Source: Bacteriovoracaceae bacterium
Lineage (GTDB): Bacteria; Bdellovibrionota; Bacteriovoracia; Bacteriovoracales; Bacteriovoracaceae
DNA: 64,000 nucleotides
Assembly: GCA_016784965.1 (NCBI GenBank)
Contig: JADHTQ010000017.1
Location: 18,739 to 82,738, forward strand
Direction of reading: 5' to 3'
Position numbers and translations under genes: made by a program. The notes under the pieces were generated by a model that did not search any database, had not been told where the DNA came from, and saw nothing but the letters and a program-made list of their open reading frames with translations. Position 1 is the stretch's first letter. Every line of letters starts with the position of its first letter. Below, piece after piece: positions 42,851 to 52,344 of the stretch.

Positions 42851-43558
42851 TTACCTCATTGGTTTTGTGGTAGTATTGAGCTCAGTAACTAACTCTTTTA
42901 AATTAACTTCTGCAGCACCTGATAGTGAGCTAAAGTAAACTCCAATTAGTACTGTTCCACAAGAGTGCAAGCTTCTGCGTATGATTTTAGCTTTTGTGTT
43001 CAGTTTGGCCGAGCTGGTATGAAATGATATATTCGCAGTATCATGTTCAGGGTAATTTTCCATATTAATCAAAGCACCAGAGACGGAAATATTTAAAATG
43101 GTTCCATCTAATGTAAAATCAACTTTACAGGGAATACTAGTTAGATACCTCGTATCTTGCTCCCACCAGCGCAAATTCTTATCAAAAAATAATGATCTAA
43201 TTGTGGGCCGAAGCAGGTAAAACACTACTGCAATATTAATAATTATAAATAGGATCATGCCCTGATAGGGCAAACTATTCACTTCATGTTTGCTAAAAAA
43301 ATCCAAGTTTATGGTAAAAAAAGCAAGTTTGCCCAAGGCCACAAGGAACAAGCTCCAGTCTTTAACAAAAAATATGGCAACCCCTACCACTGGATAAATT
43401 ACAAAATAGGCAACAATATTCAAGGTAGGTGTTGAAGAAGTCGATAATTGAGCAAAGAAATTTTGATTAAAGACGTATTTACCAGTTAAAAAGTATATAA
43501 GTGGTGCAAGGATATAAATAATTGCAATTAGCTTAATCATGTTTGGTTTTGTCGGCAT
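42851..43558 (-). CDS. Membrane-anchored PilZ-domain protein
   Basis: This 235-aa protein has four hydrophobic segments in residues 5-120 followed by a cytoplasmic C-terminal PilZ domain: 'RYLTSIPCKVDFTLDGTILN', then 'ISVSGALINMENYPEHD', a good (D/N)xSxxG motif (NISVSG). The upstream RxxxR motif is only partly kept ('RWWEQDTR'). It ends with the expected beta strand. It likely binds cyclic di-GMP or a related nucleotide. GAGGAG upstream supports the ATG. It sits 13 bp after the CHASE2 cyclase gene, so the cyclase and this receptor-like protein are probably made together. Confidence 0.8.
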   Translation of the reverse strand: MPTKPNMIKLIAIIYILAPLIYFLTGKYVFNQNFFAQLSTSSTPTLNIVAYFVIYPVVGVAIFFVKDWSLFLVALGKLAFFTINLDFFSKHEVNSLPYQGMILFIIINIAVVFYLLRPTIRSLFFDKNLRWWEQDTRYLTSIPCKVDFTLDGTILNISVSGALINMENYPEHDTANISFHTSSAKLNTKAKIIRRSLHSCGTVLIGVYFSSLSGAAEVNLKELVTELNTTTKPMR

Positions 43559-43571
43559 ACTAATTTACTCC

Positions 43572-45764
43572 TCATTTATTTGTGTAAGTTGTCACCCCGT
43601 CCCAGTCATCAGGTGGAGGCTCTTGCAAATACTGCTCACAAGATCCGATTAAGCGCTGACATGATTTATCTTCGGGATACTGCTCACACAGCTCATTTAA
43701 TTTATTAATGGCATCACTAAAATGTTGTTTTTGGTAGAGATCAAAACACTTCTGATAATCCTCAAAGGCCACTTGATCCAATTTAAATGGGTGAAACGAA
43801 TGCATAACCTCATAGATAGTTACTGCTTGCTCTTTTCCTTTAACACGCACCTTATCTAAAATTCTAAAATCTAACTCATCTTGCAACTTTGGTGGTATGG
43901 CATCTTTGGTATACTCAGAAATTATTAACTGTGACCCATAAAACTTACACAAACCTTCAAGGCGCGCCCCAAGGTTCATATTATCTCCCAAAGCAGTATA
44001 GGAAAAAATTTTATCAGATCCCATGTTCCCCACTGAGCAGTCCCCTGTATTTAGACCTATACCGTGTTTAAATTGAGGGAAGCCCTGTTTTTTAAAATTT
44101 TTATTAATAGCAGGTAGCGCCTCGATCATTTTTAAAGCTGCCTTAACTGCATGATAGGCATGATTTTCCACATCAATGGGTGCACCCCAATAGGCGACAA
44201 TGGCATCACCAATATATTTGTCCAAAGTGCCGAAGTTTTCAAACAGAATGTCGGTCATTTTCCCCATGTAAATATTTAAACAGGTGGTCAAATCTTCCGG
44301 AGATAATTTTTCACTGATGGAGGTAAAATCTCTAACATCTGAAAAAAAGACAGTTATATGTTTTTTCTCCCCTCCCACTTTGACTTTGCTGGGATCAGAG
44401 AGCATTTGATCAACAATAGCAGGGGCCACAAAGCGAGAAAAAGTTCCTCTAATTTGTTTTTTCTCTCTGCTGGTTAAGTAAAAATTCAGTAATGTATTCC
44501 ACGAATAAACAGCTACCATCGAAAACAAGCAAAAAAACAGTTTAATTTCATGGCCAATGGGAGTTAAGTAGTAAATATCAAATAGCAAGGTTCCAACAGT
44601 TAACAGAAAAATCACCAACAAATCTACTAACGCATGGCCAAAAGATTGAATAACAATAATCAACAGGGTGCAAATTAACATTATGGCCCAAGAAATCTTG
44701 ATTGAGCTATCTTTACCTTTAAAAAAAGCGCCATCAAGTAGCATTTGGGTCATATTGGCGTGAAGATACACCCCTGGCAACATGGCATCAATTGGGGTAT
44801 GTCGTAAATCGTGACCTCCAAAGGCCGTCTGGCCCACAAAGATTATTTTATCTTGAAAGATTTTTATCATCTCAGGATCGTCATCTGGAGCATCCAGTAT
44901 TCTAAAAATGGGTACTGTGGGAAAAAAGCGGTAATCACCAAACCAACGAATTTTTGATTCGCCTTTAACATTAAGTTCCAAGTCACCAGTTGCAAGCTTC
45001 AGTCGAGCAACAGTATAATCTTGAATTTCCAAAACAGGCTTAGAGTCTGTATAAAGTTGATAGGTCAAAAGTGAAAAGGATGGAAGATACAAAGTCTCTA
45101 CATTGCCCACCAGCTTATAGTGGCGAAAAATTCCATCATAATCCTCTGTCGCTTCAATGTGAGCAAGAGATGGCCCGGCTGCAAGTAACTCGGGAATGGG
45201 CCATACTGATTTTGAAACTTGACTTGCTTGTAGATTTTGGCCTTCGGTCTGTTTGGTATCCATAATAAAGTCGTACAAAGCTTCAGGCAACTCCTCAAAA
45301 CTCGAAGTACCAGCAATATCCAACGAATAAGGCAAGATAATCTTTCTGCCTGCTACACTATTAAATTCCTTTACTGCTTTGGAAAGATCCACATCGGGGG
45401 ATACTAGATTACATACTTCTTCTGGCTCAGAAAAAAAGACATCAAAAGCGATCACTTTAGCACCAAATTTGTTCATTTTGCGGATAAATCTGCTCCAGAC
45501 GGTTCTAGTCCAAGGCCAACGTCCAATTTTTTTCAACGAGTCATCGTCAATTGCCGCCATAACAATTTGCTTACCTTGTCTTTGATGGTCAATATTCATA
45601 TTCATTCGAAAGTCATAGAATCGATCTTCAAAAAATGATGGATAGGAAAGGACTGCTTTAAATCGTGGATCTAGCTCTCGCTCGGCCATAGATAGGAAAA
45701 TACTTATTACACAAAAGCATACAATAATGAAAATGCCTGTTATGCGAATAACTTTTGATATCAT
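43572..45764 (-). CDS. CHASE2-domain class III nucleotide cyclase
   Basis: This 730-aa sensor makes a cyclic nucleotide, most likely cAMP. An N-terminal helix precedes a periplasmic CHASE2 domain ('DPRFKAVLSYPSFFEDRFYD', 'RPWTRTVWSRFIRKM'-like and 'KIIFVGQTAFGGHDLRHTPI'), three membrane helices at about 345-425, and then the cyclase: 'HITVFFSDVRDFTSISEKLS' (metal Asp), 'GTLDKYIGDAIVAYWGAPID' with Lys, and 'FSYTALGDNMNLGARLEGLC' with Asp, the Lys/Asp pair of adenylate cyclases. A short C-terminal tail may form TPR-like helices. The gene starts 12 bp after nfu in the suf cluster and is followed by the PilZ gene, so iron-sulfur status could affect its expression. Confidence 0.92.
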   Translation of the reverse strand: MISKVIRITGIFIIVCFCVISIFLSMAERELDPRFKAVLSYPSFFEDRFYDFRMNMNIDHQRQGKQIVMAAIDDDSLKKIGRWPWTRTVWSRFIRKMNKFGAKVIAFDVFFSEPEEVCNLVSPDVDLSKAVKEFNSVAGRKIILPYSLDIAGTSSFEELPEALYDFIMDTKQTEGQNLQASQVSKSVWPIPELLAAGPSLAHIEATEDYDGIFRHYKLVGNVETLYLPSFSLLTYQLYTDSKPVLEIQDYTVARLKLATGDLELNVKGESKIRWFGDYRFFPTVPIFRILDAPDDDPEMIKIFQDKIIFVGQTAFGGHDLRHTPIDAMLPGVYLHANMTQMLLDGAFFKGKDSSIKISWAIMLICTLLIIVIQSFGHALVDLLVIFLLTVGTLLFDIYYLTPIGHEIKLFFCLFSMVAVYSWNTLLNFYLTSREKKQIRGTFSRFVAPAIVDQMLSDPSKVKVGGEKKHITVFFSDVRDFTSISEKLSPEDLTTCLNIYMGKMTDILFENFGTLDKYIGDAIVAYWGAPIDVENHAYHAVKAALKMIEALPAINKNFKKQGFPQFKHGIGLNTGDCSVGNMGSDKIFSYTALGDNMNLGARLEGLCKFYGSQLIISEYTKDAIPPKLQDELDFRILDKVRVKGKEQAVTIYEVMHSFHPFKLDQVAFEDYQKCFDLYQKQHFSDAINKLNELCEQYPEDKSCQRLIGSCEQYLQEPPPDDWDGVTTYTNK

Positions 45765-45776
45765 AATTTACATAAT

Positions 45777-46355
45777 CTACATAGCCGTCTCTGGGGCAAT
45801 ATATACTTCGATGTTTGGATTAAACTCCTCCCGCAAAATGGCCTTTATCGTTTCTAACGTACCTGTTATAGCGCTGGGACAATGGCCACAGGCCCCTTGA
45901 TATCTTATTAATAAAATATTATCATTATATGCCAAACACTCCAAATCACCACCATCGGCCTGAAGCGCAGGTCTTATGGTGCGATCAATTATCCCTATAA
46001 TCTCTAAAAGATCTTTTGGTAAACTCTGTCTTCGTTCCACCTCTGGATCTATTCTTTCATAATCGGGGTCATGTTCCTCTCCTAATAATTTTAACAGTGA
46101 CTCGACATTTTTACAAAGATCATCCCAACTTTTTGCACTATTTTTTGTCACAGTTACCACATTACCAAATAAGTGAATATGCTCAACTCCATCAATAGAA
46201 AAAAGTCCCTGGGCCAAAGGCACGTTTTGGCACTCTAAAGCATCATTATAAGTGGCTTTACCAACACTTTTGACCATAATGTTTAAAATAAACTTTAAAG
46301 CATCAGGATTGGGAGTAGGCCTTATATCAACTTCAATATTTGGTCGAATATTCAT
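45777..46355 (-). CDS. Nfu-type iron-sulfur scaffold/carrier protein
   Basis: This 192-aa protein carries assembled Fe-S clusters. The N-terminal Nfu_N domain ('EVDIRPTPNPDALKFILNIM') is followed by a C-terminal NifU domain with the CxxC motif 'QGACGHCPSAITGTLETIKA'. The ATG at 46355 has GGAGG seven bases upstream; the longer frame from 46412 overlaps sufS and lacks such a site. It lies 13 bp after sufS, the last suf gene before the cyclase. No separate SufU or SufE is visible in the window. Confidence 0.93.
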   Translation of the reverse strand: MNIRPNIEVDIRPTPNPDALKFILNIMVKSVGKATYNDALECQNVPLAQGLFSIDGVEHIHLFGNVVTVTKNSAKSWDDLCKNVESLLKLLGEEHDPDYERIDPEVERRQSLPKDLLEIIGIIDRTIRPALQADGGDLECLAYNDNILLIRYQGACGHCPSAITGTLETIKAILREEFNPNIEVYIAPETAM

Positions 46356-46368
46356 AATTGGTCCTCCC

Positions 46369-47589
46369 CTAAATGAACTCTTTAACTTTGTTAATAGCGT
46401 TTGTAAGCTCATCGATTTCCTCCTTGGTATTGTAGAAACTAAATGATGCTCTAACTGTACCGGTTATTTTAAAATGTTCCATTAAAGGTTGAGTACAATG
46501 GTGCCCTGTTCTTACGGCAATTCCCATCTTATCTAGTAGCGTCCCAATATCATGTGGATGCACTCCATCCATGACAAAGGAAATAACTGACGACTTGTTG
46601 GCCGCATTGCCTATAATTGTTAGGCCCTCAATACTGCCAAGTTTTGCCGTTGCGTACTCCAATAACTCATGTTCTTGATTGGAAATACTTTCAAATCCAA
46701 GCTCAATAATGTAATCAATTGCATCTTTTAAAGCTATAAACCCGGCAATATTTGGAGTCCCCGCCTCAAATTTATGGGGCAAACTATTGTAAGTTGTCTG
46801 CTTTAAAGTGACCACATCAATCATATCCCCCCCCCCTTGATAAGGAGGCATAGAGTTTAGTAAATCCTCTTTGCCATACAAAATTCCAGTCCCAGTTGGC
46901 CCTAAAATTTTGTGGCCTGAAAAACTCAAAAAATCACAATCCAATTCTTGGACATCAACTGGCATATGGGCCACCGACTGGGCAGCATCGACGTGAAATA
47001 ATGCTCCATGCTCATGTGCTTTTTGAATCATCTCCTTTATAGGATTGATCGTACCCAGAGTATTGGAGATATGAACAATGGAGACAATTTTAGTTTTAGG
47101 TCCAAGCAGTGATTGATATGTATCCATACATATTTCACCAGCATCATTTATAGGAACTTCTACAATTTTGGCCCCTGTCTGTCCTGCGATTATCTGCCAT
47201 GGGACAATATTTGAGTGATGTTCCATGGTACTTAGAAGTATTTCATCTCCAGCTTTTAAAATTTGTCTCCCCAGTGAGCTGGCAACTAGATTGATAGAAT
47301 CAGTTGTACCCTTGGTAAAAATTACTTCGTGGGAGTGTTTTGCCTTAATGAAAGATCTAATTGTCTCTCTAGTATTTTCGTAAGCAATAGTTCCTTGCTC
47401 ACTTAATGAGTGAACACCTCTGTGAATGTTTGCATTTTCATATAGGTAGTAATGAGCAACTCTATCGACCACACATTTTGGCTTTAAAGTAGTGGCGGCA
47501 TTATCTAAATAGATTAGTTGTCTATCATTAACTTTGGCAGTTAAGTTTAAAAAATCTTGCCGCACTTTGTTGATGTTTATTGTCTTCAT
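46369..47589 (-). CDS. sufS: Cysteine desulfurase SufS
   Basis: SufS takes sulfur from cysteine for cluster assembly, using PLP. The 406-aa protein shows 'LIYLDNAATTLKPKCVVDRV', 'EHHSNIVPWQIIAGQTGA', 'HVDAAQSVAHMPVDVQELDC' with the PLP Lys in 'FLSFSGHKILGPTGTGILYG', and the active-site Cys in 'AVRTGHHCTQPLMEHF'. These identify group II desulfurases. The usual partner SufE is not in the window. It lies within sufBCDS-nfu, 32 bp after sufD. Confidence 0.95.
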   Translation of the reverse strand: MKTININKVRQDFLNLTAKVNDRQLIYLDNAATTLKPKCVVDRVAHYYLYENANIHRGVHSLSEQGTIAYENTRETIRSFIKAKHSHEVIFTKGTTDSINLVASSLGRQILKAGDEILLSTMEHHSNIVPWQIIAGQTGAKIVEVPINDAGEICMDTYQSLLGPKTKIVSIVHISNTLGTINPIKEMIQKAHEHGALFHVDAAQSVAHMPVDVQELDCDFLSFSGHKILGPTGTGILYGKEDLLNSMPPYQGGGDMIDVVTLKQTTYNSLPHKFEAGTPNIAGFIALKDAIDYIIELGFESISNQEHELLEYATAKLGSIEGLTIIGNAANKSSVISFVMDGVHPHDIGTLLDKMGIAVRTGHHCTQPLMEHFKITGTVRASFSFYNTKEEIDELTNAINKVKEFI

Positions 47590-47621
47590 TGTTGCAAACT
47601 TTCCTTATAAATTGTTTACTA

Positions 47622-48614
47622 TTACAGCTGATCCATCATTTGCCCCAGCGTTACTTCCACCAATGAGCTTAAATGTGCTTTCAGTTGCTCTGACTCAATT
47701 AATTCAAGAGCATCTTGCACAAATCCACTACAAAGTATTTTTTTTGCTGTATCTTTTTGAATACCCCGGGTTTGTAGATAAAATAACTCTTCTTCACTCA
47801 TCTGCCCAATTGCCACGCCGTGAGTGGCCTTGACATCATCGCAATAAATTTCTAATTCTGGCTTGGCATTTACTTTTGCTTGGTTACTAAGCAGTAGATT
47901 GTTACACATTTGCGACGAATTAGAAGAGTGGGCCTTTGGAGCGATAAATATTTTGCCATTAAAATCACCGTAGGAGCTATCGGTCAATACTCCTTTAAAA
48001 ATCTGGTTACTGCCAGTATTTGCGGTGAGGTGTTTTATCTCACAAAAGTTTTCACATCGCTGTGTTTGCCTTGTTATATATAGCCCATTGACAAAGGCCA
48101 TGGCATTTTCTTTGTGCAAATTTACAGACACATTATTTTGCGCTAGCTTACAGCCGGAAGTGAAGATAAAGGCATTTAAAGTAGCATTATCGGCCAAATC
48201 AGCACTACTTGTCCCAAGATGCGTAACATTTTGGGAGTCACCTAATGCTTTTACATATTCTAGTTTCGAGTTTGCTGTCAAATTTAACTTTAAGAAGCAT
48301 TTTACTTGATACTCATTTGCACTTTCACCACAACTGATAGTTTTTTCCAAAATAGTCGCCCTAGAGCTGCTACCAAGATTAAGGGTAATTTTCCAATCTT
48401 TTGTGGAATCATCTAACAAGTGGAGAATGGAAATTGGATCAGATAGATCTGCATTGTCGTCTATATCGATAACAGTTTTATCTTGCTTACTACTAAGTGA
48501 AAGCTGCTGCGGATAACGGCAGTAATCATTTGCAAGTATCCCGTTTACAAATACCAAGTAGAACTTTGAATTTGTCTCGTTTACGTATTTATTAACAATT
48601 GAGTTTATTTCCAC
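47622..48614 (-). CDS. sufD: SufD, Fe-S cluster scaffold subunit
   Basis: SufD forms the SufBC2D scaffold with SufB and SufC. The 330-aa protein is shorter than E. coli SufD (about 420), mostly at the N-terminus. The conserved SufB/D core is present: 'YGDFNGKIFIAPKAHSSNSS', 'QMCNNLLLSNQAKVNAKPEL' and 'EIYCDDVKATHGVAIGQMSE', then 'ELFYLQTRGIQKDTAKKILC', with the terminal helices. The start is a GTG only 3 bp after the sufC stop, with AAAGG eight bases upstream. The reduced N-terminus is unusual. Confidence 0.9.
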   Translation of the reverse strand: MEINSIVNKYVNETNSKFYLVFVNGILANDYCRYPQQLSLSSKQDKTVIDIDDNADLSDPISILHLLDDSTKDWKITLNLGSSSRATILEKTISCGESANEYQVKCFLKLNLTANSKLEYVKALGDSQNVTHLGTSSADLADNATLNAFIFTSGCKLAQNNVSVNLHKENAMAFVNGLYITRQTQRCENFCEIKHLTANTGSNQIFKGVLTDSSYGDFNGKIFIAPKAHSSNSSQMCNNLLLSNQAKVNAKPELEIYCDDVKATHGVAIGQMSEEELFYLQTRGIQKDTAKKILCSGFVQDALELIESEQLKAHLSSLVEVTLGQMMDQL

Positions 48615-48617
48615 AAT

Positions 48618-49373
48618 TTATACCTTTGTAATCCAGTCATATCCTTTTTGCTCAAGCTCTAAGGCCAACTCCTTTGTGCCTGATTTAATAATTTTGCCAT
48701 CGTGAAGCACATGGATAAAATCAGGAATTATGTGATCTAGAAGCCTTTGGTAGTGAGTAATCAAAACGACTGCATTGTGTTTACTTTTTAGTTTATTAAC
48801 ACCACCTGCGACAATTTTTAGCGCATCAATGTCAAGACCTGAGTCAGTTTCATCAAGTAGTGCCAAGCGAGGATTTAAAACTGCCATTTGCAGTATTTCA
48901 TTTTTTTTCTTCTCGCCCCCAGAAAAGCCCTGGTTTACTGGACGATTTAAAAAGCTGCCCTTCATCTTTAGAAGCTCCAACTTGCTCTGTAAAAATTCCT
49001 CAAAGTCTTTTTGCTTCATCTGAGGAGCACCCTGATGCTTACAAATTGAGTTAAACGACTCGAGCAAAAAAGAAATATTTGAAACTCCTGGAATTTCCAC
49101 TGGGTATTGAAATCCTAAAAAGATGCCTTCTTGTGATCTTTCATGCGCTTCTAATGCTGTGAGGTCGATATGATCATTATTAACTTCGTACATTATAGAA
49201 CCACTCGTTATTTGATAGTCAGGATGTCCGGCTATTACCTTGGCCAAGGTACTTTTGCCCGAGCCATTGGTCCCCATTATGGCATGTACTTCACCAGTTT
49301 TTATCTCAAGATTTATGCCCTTTAAAATCTCTTGTCCTTCAATTTTTACATGGAGATCTTTAATAATAATCAT
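48618..49373 (-). CDS. sufC: SufC, Fe-S assembly ATPase
   Basis: This 251-aa ABC-type ATPase drives the SufBCD scaffold. It has Walker A 'AIMGTNGSGKSTLAKVIAGH', the SufC-specific signature 'FSGGEKKKNEILQMAVLNPR', Walker B 'LALLDETDSGLDIDALKIV' and switch His 'VVLITHYQRLLDHI'. The SufC signature (GGEKKKNE) sets it apart from transporters. It is encoded between sufB and sufD with short gaps. Confidence 0.96.
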   Translation of the reverse strand: MIIIKDLHVKIEGQEILKGINLEIKTGEVHAIMGTNGSGKSTLAKVIAGHPDYQITSGSIMYEVNNDHIDLTALEAHERSQEGIFLGFQYPVEIPGVSNISFLLESFNSICKHQGAPQMKQKDFEEFLQSKLELLKMKGSFLNRPVNQGFSGGEKKKNEILQMAVLNPRLALLDETDSGLDIDALKIVAGGVNKLKSKHNAVVLITHYQRLLDHIIPDFIHVLHDGKIIKSGTKELALELEQKGYDWITKV

Positions 49374-49400
49374 TCTCTTTATCCTTTTTAATAAAATGCG

Positions 49401-50840
49401 TTACCCAACGCTATCTTCTAATTTCATTTCCAGTAGTTTGACCGCTTCGACTGAAAACTCCAGTGGCAAAGTTTTAAAAACTTCACTACAAAAGCCATTT
49501 ACAATCATTGAGATACATTTTTCCATATCAAGACCTCGTGATTGTAAATAAAAAAGCTGATCAGCACTTATTTTAGATGTAGAAGCCTCATGCTCGATGA
49601 CTGCAGAGTTGTTTTTTACTTCAAGGCGCGGAAAGGTATTGGCACCACAGTTATCTCCAACTAACATCGAGTCACACTGGGAGTAGTTTCTAGCATTGGT
49701 AGCACCAGGCATAATTTTGACTAGTCCCCTGTAGCTGTTGACCGATTGATCAGCAGAAATACCCTTGGAGATAATAGTACTTTTTGTATTTTTCCCAATA
49801 TGAATCATCTTAGTGCCTGTGTCGGCCTGCATATGATGATTGGTCAAGGCCACAGAATAAAATGACCCTTGAGAATTATCACCAATTAACATACAACTTG
49901 GGTACTTCCAGGTTATTGCCGATCCCGCCTCAACTTGAGTCCAGGAGATTTTTGAATTTACCCCCAAACATTTTCCACGCTTTGTAACAAAGTTATAAAT
50001 TCCACCCTTGCCCGTCTCGTCTCCGGCATACCAATTTTGTACTGTCGAATACTTAATTTCAGCATTATCAAGTGCTACCAACTCTACAATTGCCGCATGC
50101 AGTTGATTTTCATCTCTTTGAGGTGCTGTACAGCCCTCTAGGTAATTAACAAAACTACCCTCTTCTGCTATAATTAGGGTTCTTTCAAACTGCCCCGTCT
50201 CTTTGGCATTTATTCGAAAGTAGGTCGAAAGATCAATCGGACAGCGCACCCCTTTTGGTATATAGACAAAGGAGCCATCGCTGAACACAGCAGAATTAAG
50301 TGCCGCATAGAAATTATCTGTATAAGGAACCACTGTTGCCAAATACTTTTTAACCAACTCGGGATGATTTAAAACCGCCTCAGATATTGAGCAAAAAATG
50401 ACCCCTACCTTTTGGAGATCTTCTTGATATGTGGTCGCCACAGATACGCTGTCAAATACCGCATCTACTGCTACTCCACTTATGCGCTTTTGTTCACTAA
50501 GAGGAATTCCCAATTTTTCAAAAGTTGCAAGCAGCTCTGGATCTAGATCATCTAAACTCTTTGGGGCATCTTTTTGCGTTTTTGGTGCAGCATAATAATA
50601 TAGGTTTTCAAAATCAATTCTTGGAATATTTAATTTGGCCCACTGTGGGAGCACTTTAGTTTGCCAATGTTTAAAGGCCTTTAAGCGAAAATCTAAAAGC
50701 CACTTTGGCTCATCCTTCTTTTTAGAAATTAAGCGAACAATGTCCTCACTCAGACCTCGTGGAAACTCCTCCACCTCAATATCGGTGTGAAATCCATACT
50801 TGTACTCACTGGCCTCTTTAATGCGATCTTTAGTATCCAT
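49401..50840 (-). CDS. sufB: SufB, Fe-S cluster scaffold
   Basis: SufB is the main scaffold on which clusters are built. The 479-aa protein has the diagnostic blocks '[20 protein letters not shown]', '[20 protein letters not shown]', '[20 protein letters not shown]', '[20 protein letters not shown]' and '[20 protein letters not shown]'. The C-terminal '[20 protein letters not shown]' is the SufB/D helix motif. AAAGGA upstream supports the ATG. It follows the Rrf2-type regulator by 12 bp, the usual regulator-sufBCDS order. Confidence 0.97.
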   Translation of the reverse strand: MDTKDRIKEASEYKYGFHTDIEVEEFPRGLSEDIVRLISKKKDEPKWLLDFRLKAFKHWQTKVLPQWAKLNIPRIDFENLYYYAAPKTQKDAPKSLDDLDPELLATFEKLGIPLSEQKRISGVAVDAVFDSVSVATTYQEDLQKVGVIFCSISEAVLNHPELVKKYLATVVPYTDNFYAALNSAVFSDGSFVYIPKGVRCPIDLSTYFRINAKETGQFERTLIIAEEGSFVNYLEGCTAPQRDENQLHAAIVELVALDNAEIKYSTVQNWYAGDETGKGGIYNFVTKRGKCLGVNSKISWTQVEAGSAITWKYPSCMLIGDNSQGSFYSVALTNHHMQADTGTKMIHIGKNTKSTIISKGISADQSVNSYRGLVKIMPGATNARNYSQCDSMLVGDNCGANTFPRLEVKNNSAVIEHEASTSKISADQLFYLQSRGLDMEKCISMIVNGFCSEVFKTLPLEFSVEAVKLLEMKLEDSVG

Positions 50841-50852
50841 CTAACTTTTCCT

Positions 50853-51284
50853 TTAACCTGCGGCCCCATTAATCTCACCGGATAGAAGTTCTTTTATCGT
50901 TAAACTTTCTAAGTAATAATTAACTTTTTTATTGAGTTTATTAATGGGCCCCATAATATTGCAAGATTCTTGTAAGCCGCACCCACACTTTTTTTGTGCC
51001 TTACATACTGAGCCTTTTTCACTATCACCTTCCACTAGTCGCACAAGCTCCATAAAACTCACATTAGAAAGGTCGGATTTTAAAGTATATCCACCTTTTA
51101 TACCCTGCACTGAATTTAAAATATTGGCCAAATTCATAGTCTGCATGACTTTTGCTGTAGTATCGTAGGGAATATTAAAGCGCTCATAAATTTCTCTTGC
51201 ACTGGTTAGTTCACCATCATCTTTGGTAGACATAAACTTTAATGCCATCAGAGCATATTCAACTTTTTTATTAATCCGCAGCAT
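50853..51284 (-). CDS. Rrf2-family regulator (IscR/SufR-like)
   Basis: This 143-aa winged-helix regulator probably senses Fe-S status. The helix-turn-helix lies at residues 8-50 ('VEYALMALKFMSTKDDGELT' and 'SAREIYERFNIPYDTTAKVM'), followed by 'GIKGGYTLKSDLSNVSFMEL'. Four Cys form 'VCKAQKKCGCGLQESCNIM', where the first, second and last fit the IscR spacing of five residues, with an extra Cys between. This suggests it binds a cluster and represses the suf operon when clusters are plentiful. It is first in the suf operon, and a dyad-like site lies upstream. Confidence 0.88.
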   Translation of the reverse strand: MLRINKKVEYALMALKFMSTKDDGELTSAREIYERFNIPYDTTAKVMQTMNLANILNSVQGIKGGYTLKSDLSNVSFMELVRLVEGDSEKGSVCKAQKKCGCGLQESCNIMGPINKLNKKVNYYLESLTIKELLSGEINGAAG

Positions 51285-51329
51285 CTTCTAATCCTAATTA
51301 ATAGGCCTTAAACAAAATAGGGCAAATTT

Positions 51330-51353
51330 TAACTGGTATTGGTATTACAGTAA
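51330..51353. promoter_or_regulatory. Candidate operator for the Rrf2-type regulator
   Basis: TAACTG and CAGTAA form near-inverted ends around a direct GGTATT repeat (24 bp total), 46 bp upstream of the regulator start. The position suits autoregulation of the suf operon. The match to a known IscR site is not close; this is a guess from symmetry. Confidence 0.35.
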
Positions 51354-51465
51354 CACTAAATAGGGGAAAAAACAACCGATAAATATATATACAGCAAAAA
51401 CATGACTTCTGACAACTAATAAATTCATGGGATTATCCACTAAATGTATGATACAAATCTATATA

Positions 51466-52344
51466 ATGAGAACACAAGACCTGATAAGACTCATAACATT
51501 AGCGGCCATTTGGGGTAGTTCATTTATCTTCATGAGAATATTGGCCCCTGCCATTGGTGCCATATGGACTGCTGACTTGCGAATTTTTATTGGCGGCTTG
51601 GTGCTCATTATCTATTTGCTAGTATTAAAAAAGGGTTTAGCTTTCACGGCCAACTGGAAGCATTACTTAGTTGTCGGTTTTTTACACTCTGGGATTCCAT
51701 TTTTATTGTACTCTTTTGCCGCTTTACATATCCCTGCTTCCTACTCTGTAATCCTAAATGCCACCGCCCCCATCTTTGGAGCAATCTTTTCTGTTATTTG
51801 GTTAGGCGAATTATTGACTAAAAAGGTTGCATTTGGACTATTTACTGGAATAACAGGTGTGGCACTGATGAGCTTTAAAGGCCCTATTGCCCTATCGTCA
51901 GATGTCTTGCTTTCAATGCTTGCCTGTATTGGCGCAGCTATTTGTTATGGCCTAACTGGAATTTATATAAAAAAGTTTGCCTTTGCAGTTGATAAGACCG
52001 CCCTTGCGGGATGTAGTCAATTGCTGGCCGGATCTGCCCTATTACCAGTTGCATTTTCTACTTCAACAAACTTTAATCTTACAGGTCTGATTGTGTTTAA
52101 TATCTTAGCATTGGCCATTATGTGTAGCTCAATTGCCTACTTATTATATTATCGCCTCATTGTTGACATTGGACCGACAAAGGCCTTAACTGTAACCTTT
52201 TTAATGCCGGTCTTTGGGGTTATGTGGGGCCATTTGTTTTTGGGGGAACTTATTACACTGAGTATGATTGTAGGCATGCTTCTGATTGTGAGTGGAACCT
52301 ATTTAGTTGGTAAAAATAAAATTTTACTAGATACCTCTAATTAG
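51466..52344 (+). CDS. EamA/DMT-family permease
   Basis: This roughly 292-aa protein is a drug/metabolite transporter with ten hydrophobic helices in two EamA repeats. The first repeat opens 'ITLAAIWGSSFIFMRILAPA', and the 'PASYSVILNATAPIFGAIFS' helix is the family hallmark. The second repeat includes 'GPTKALTVTFLMPVFGVMWG' and 'LFLGELITLSMIVGMLLIVS'. The substrate is unknown. The ATG at 51466 fits the usual family start better than 51427, but neither has a ribosome binding site. Its 3' end overlaps the convergent metalloprotease gene by 18 bp. Confidence 0.9.
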   Translation: MRTQDLIRLITLAAIWGSSFIFMRILAPAIGAIWTADLRIFIGGLVLIIYLLVLKKGLAFTANWKHYLVVGFLHSGIPFLLYSFAALHIPASYSVILNATAPIFGAIFSVIWLGELLTKKVAFGLFTGITGVALMSFKGPIALSSDVLLSMLACIGAAICYGLTGIYIKKFAFAVDKTALAGCSQLLAGSALLPVAFSTSTNFNLTGLIVFNILALAIMCSSIAYLLYYRLIVDIGPTKALTVTFLMPVFGVMWGHLFLGELITLSMIVGMLLIVSGTYLVGKNKILLDTSN

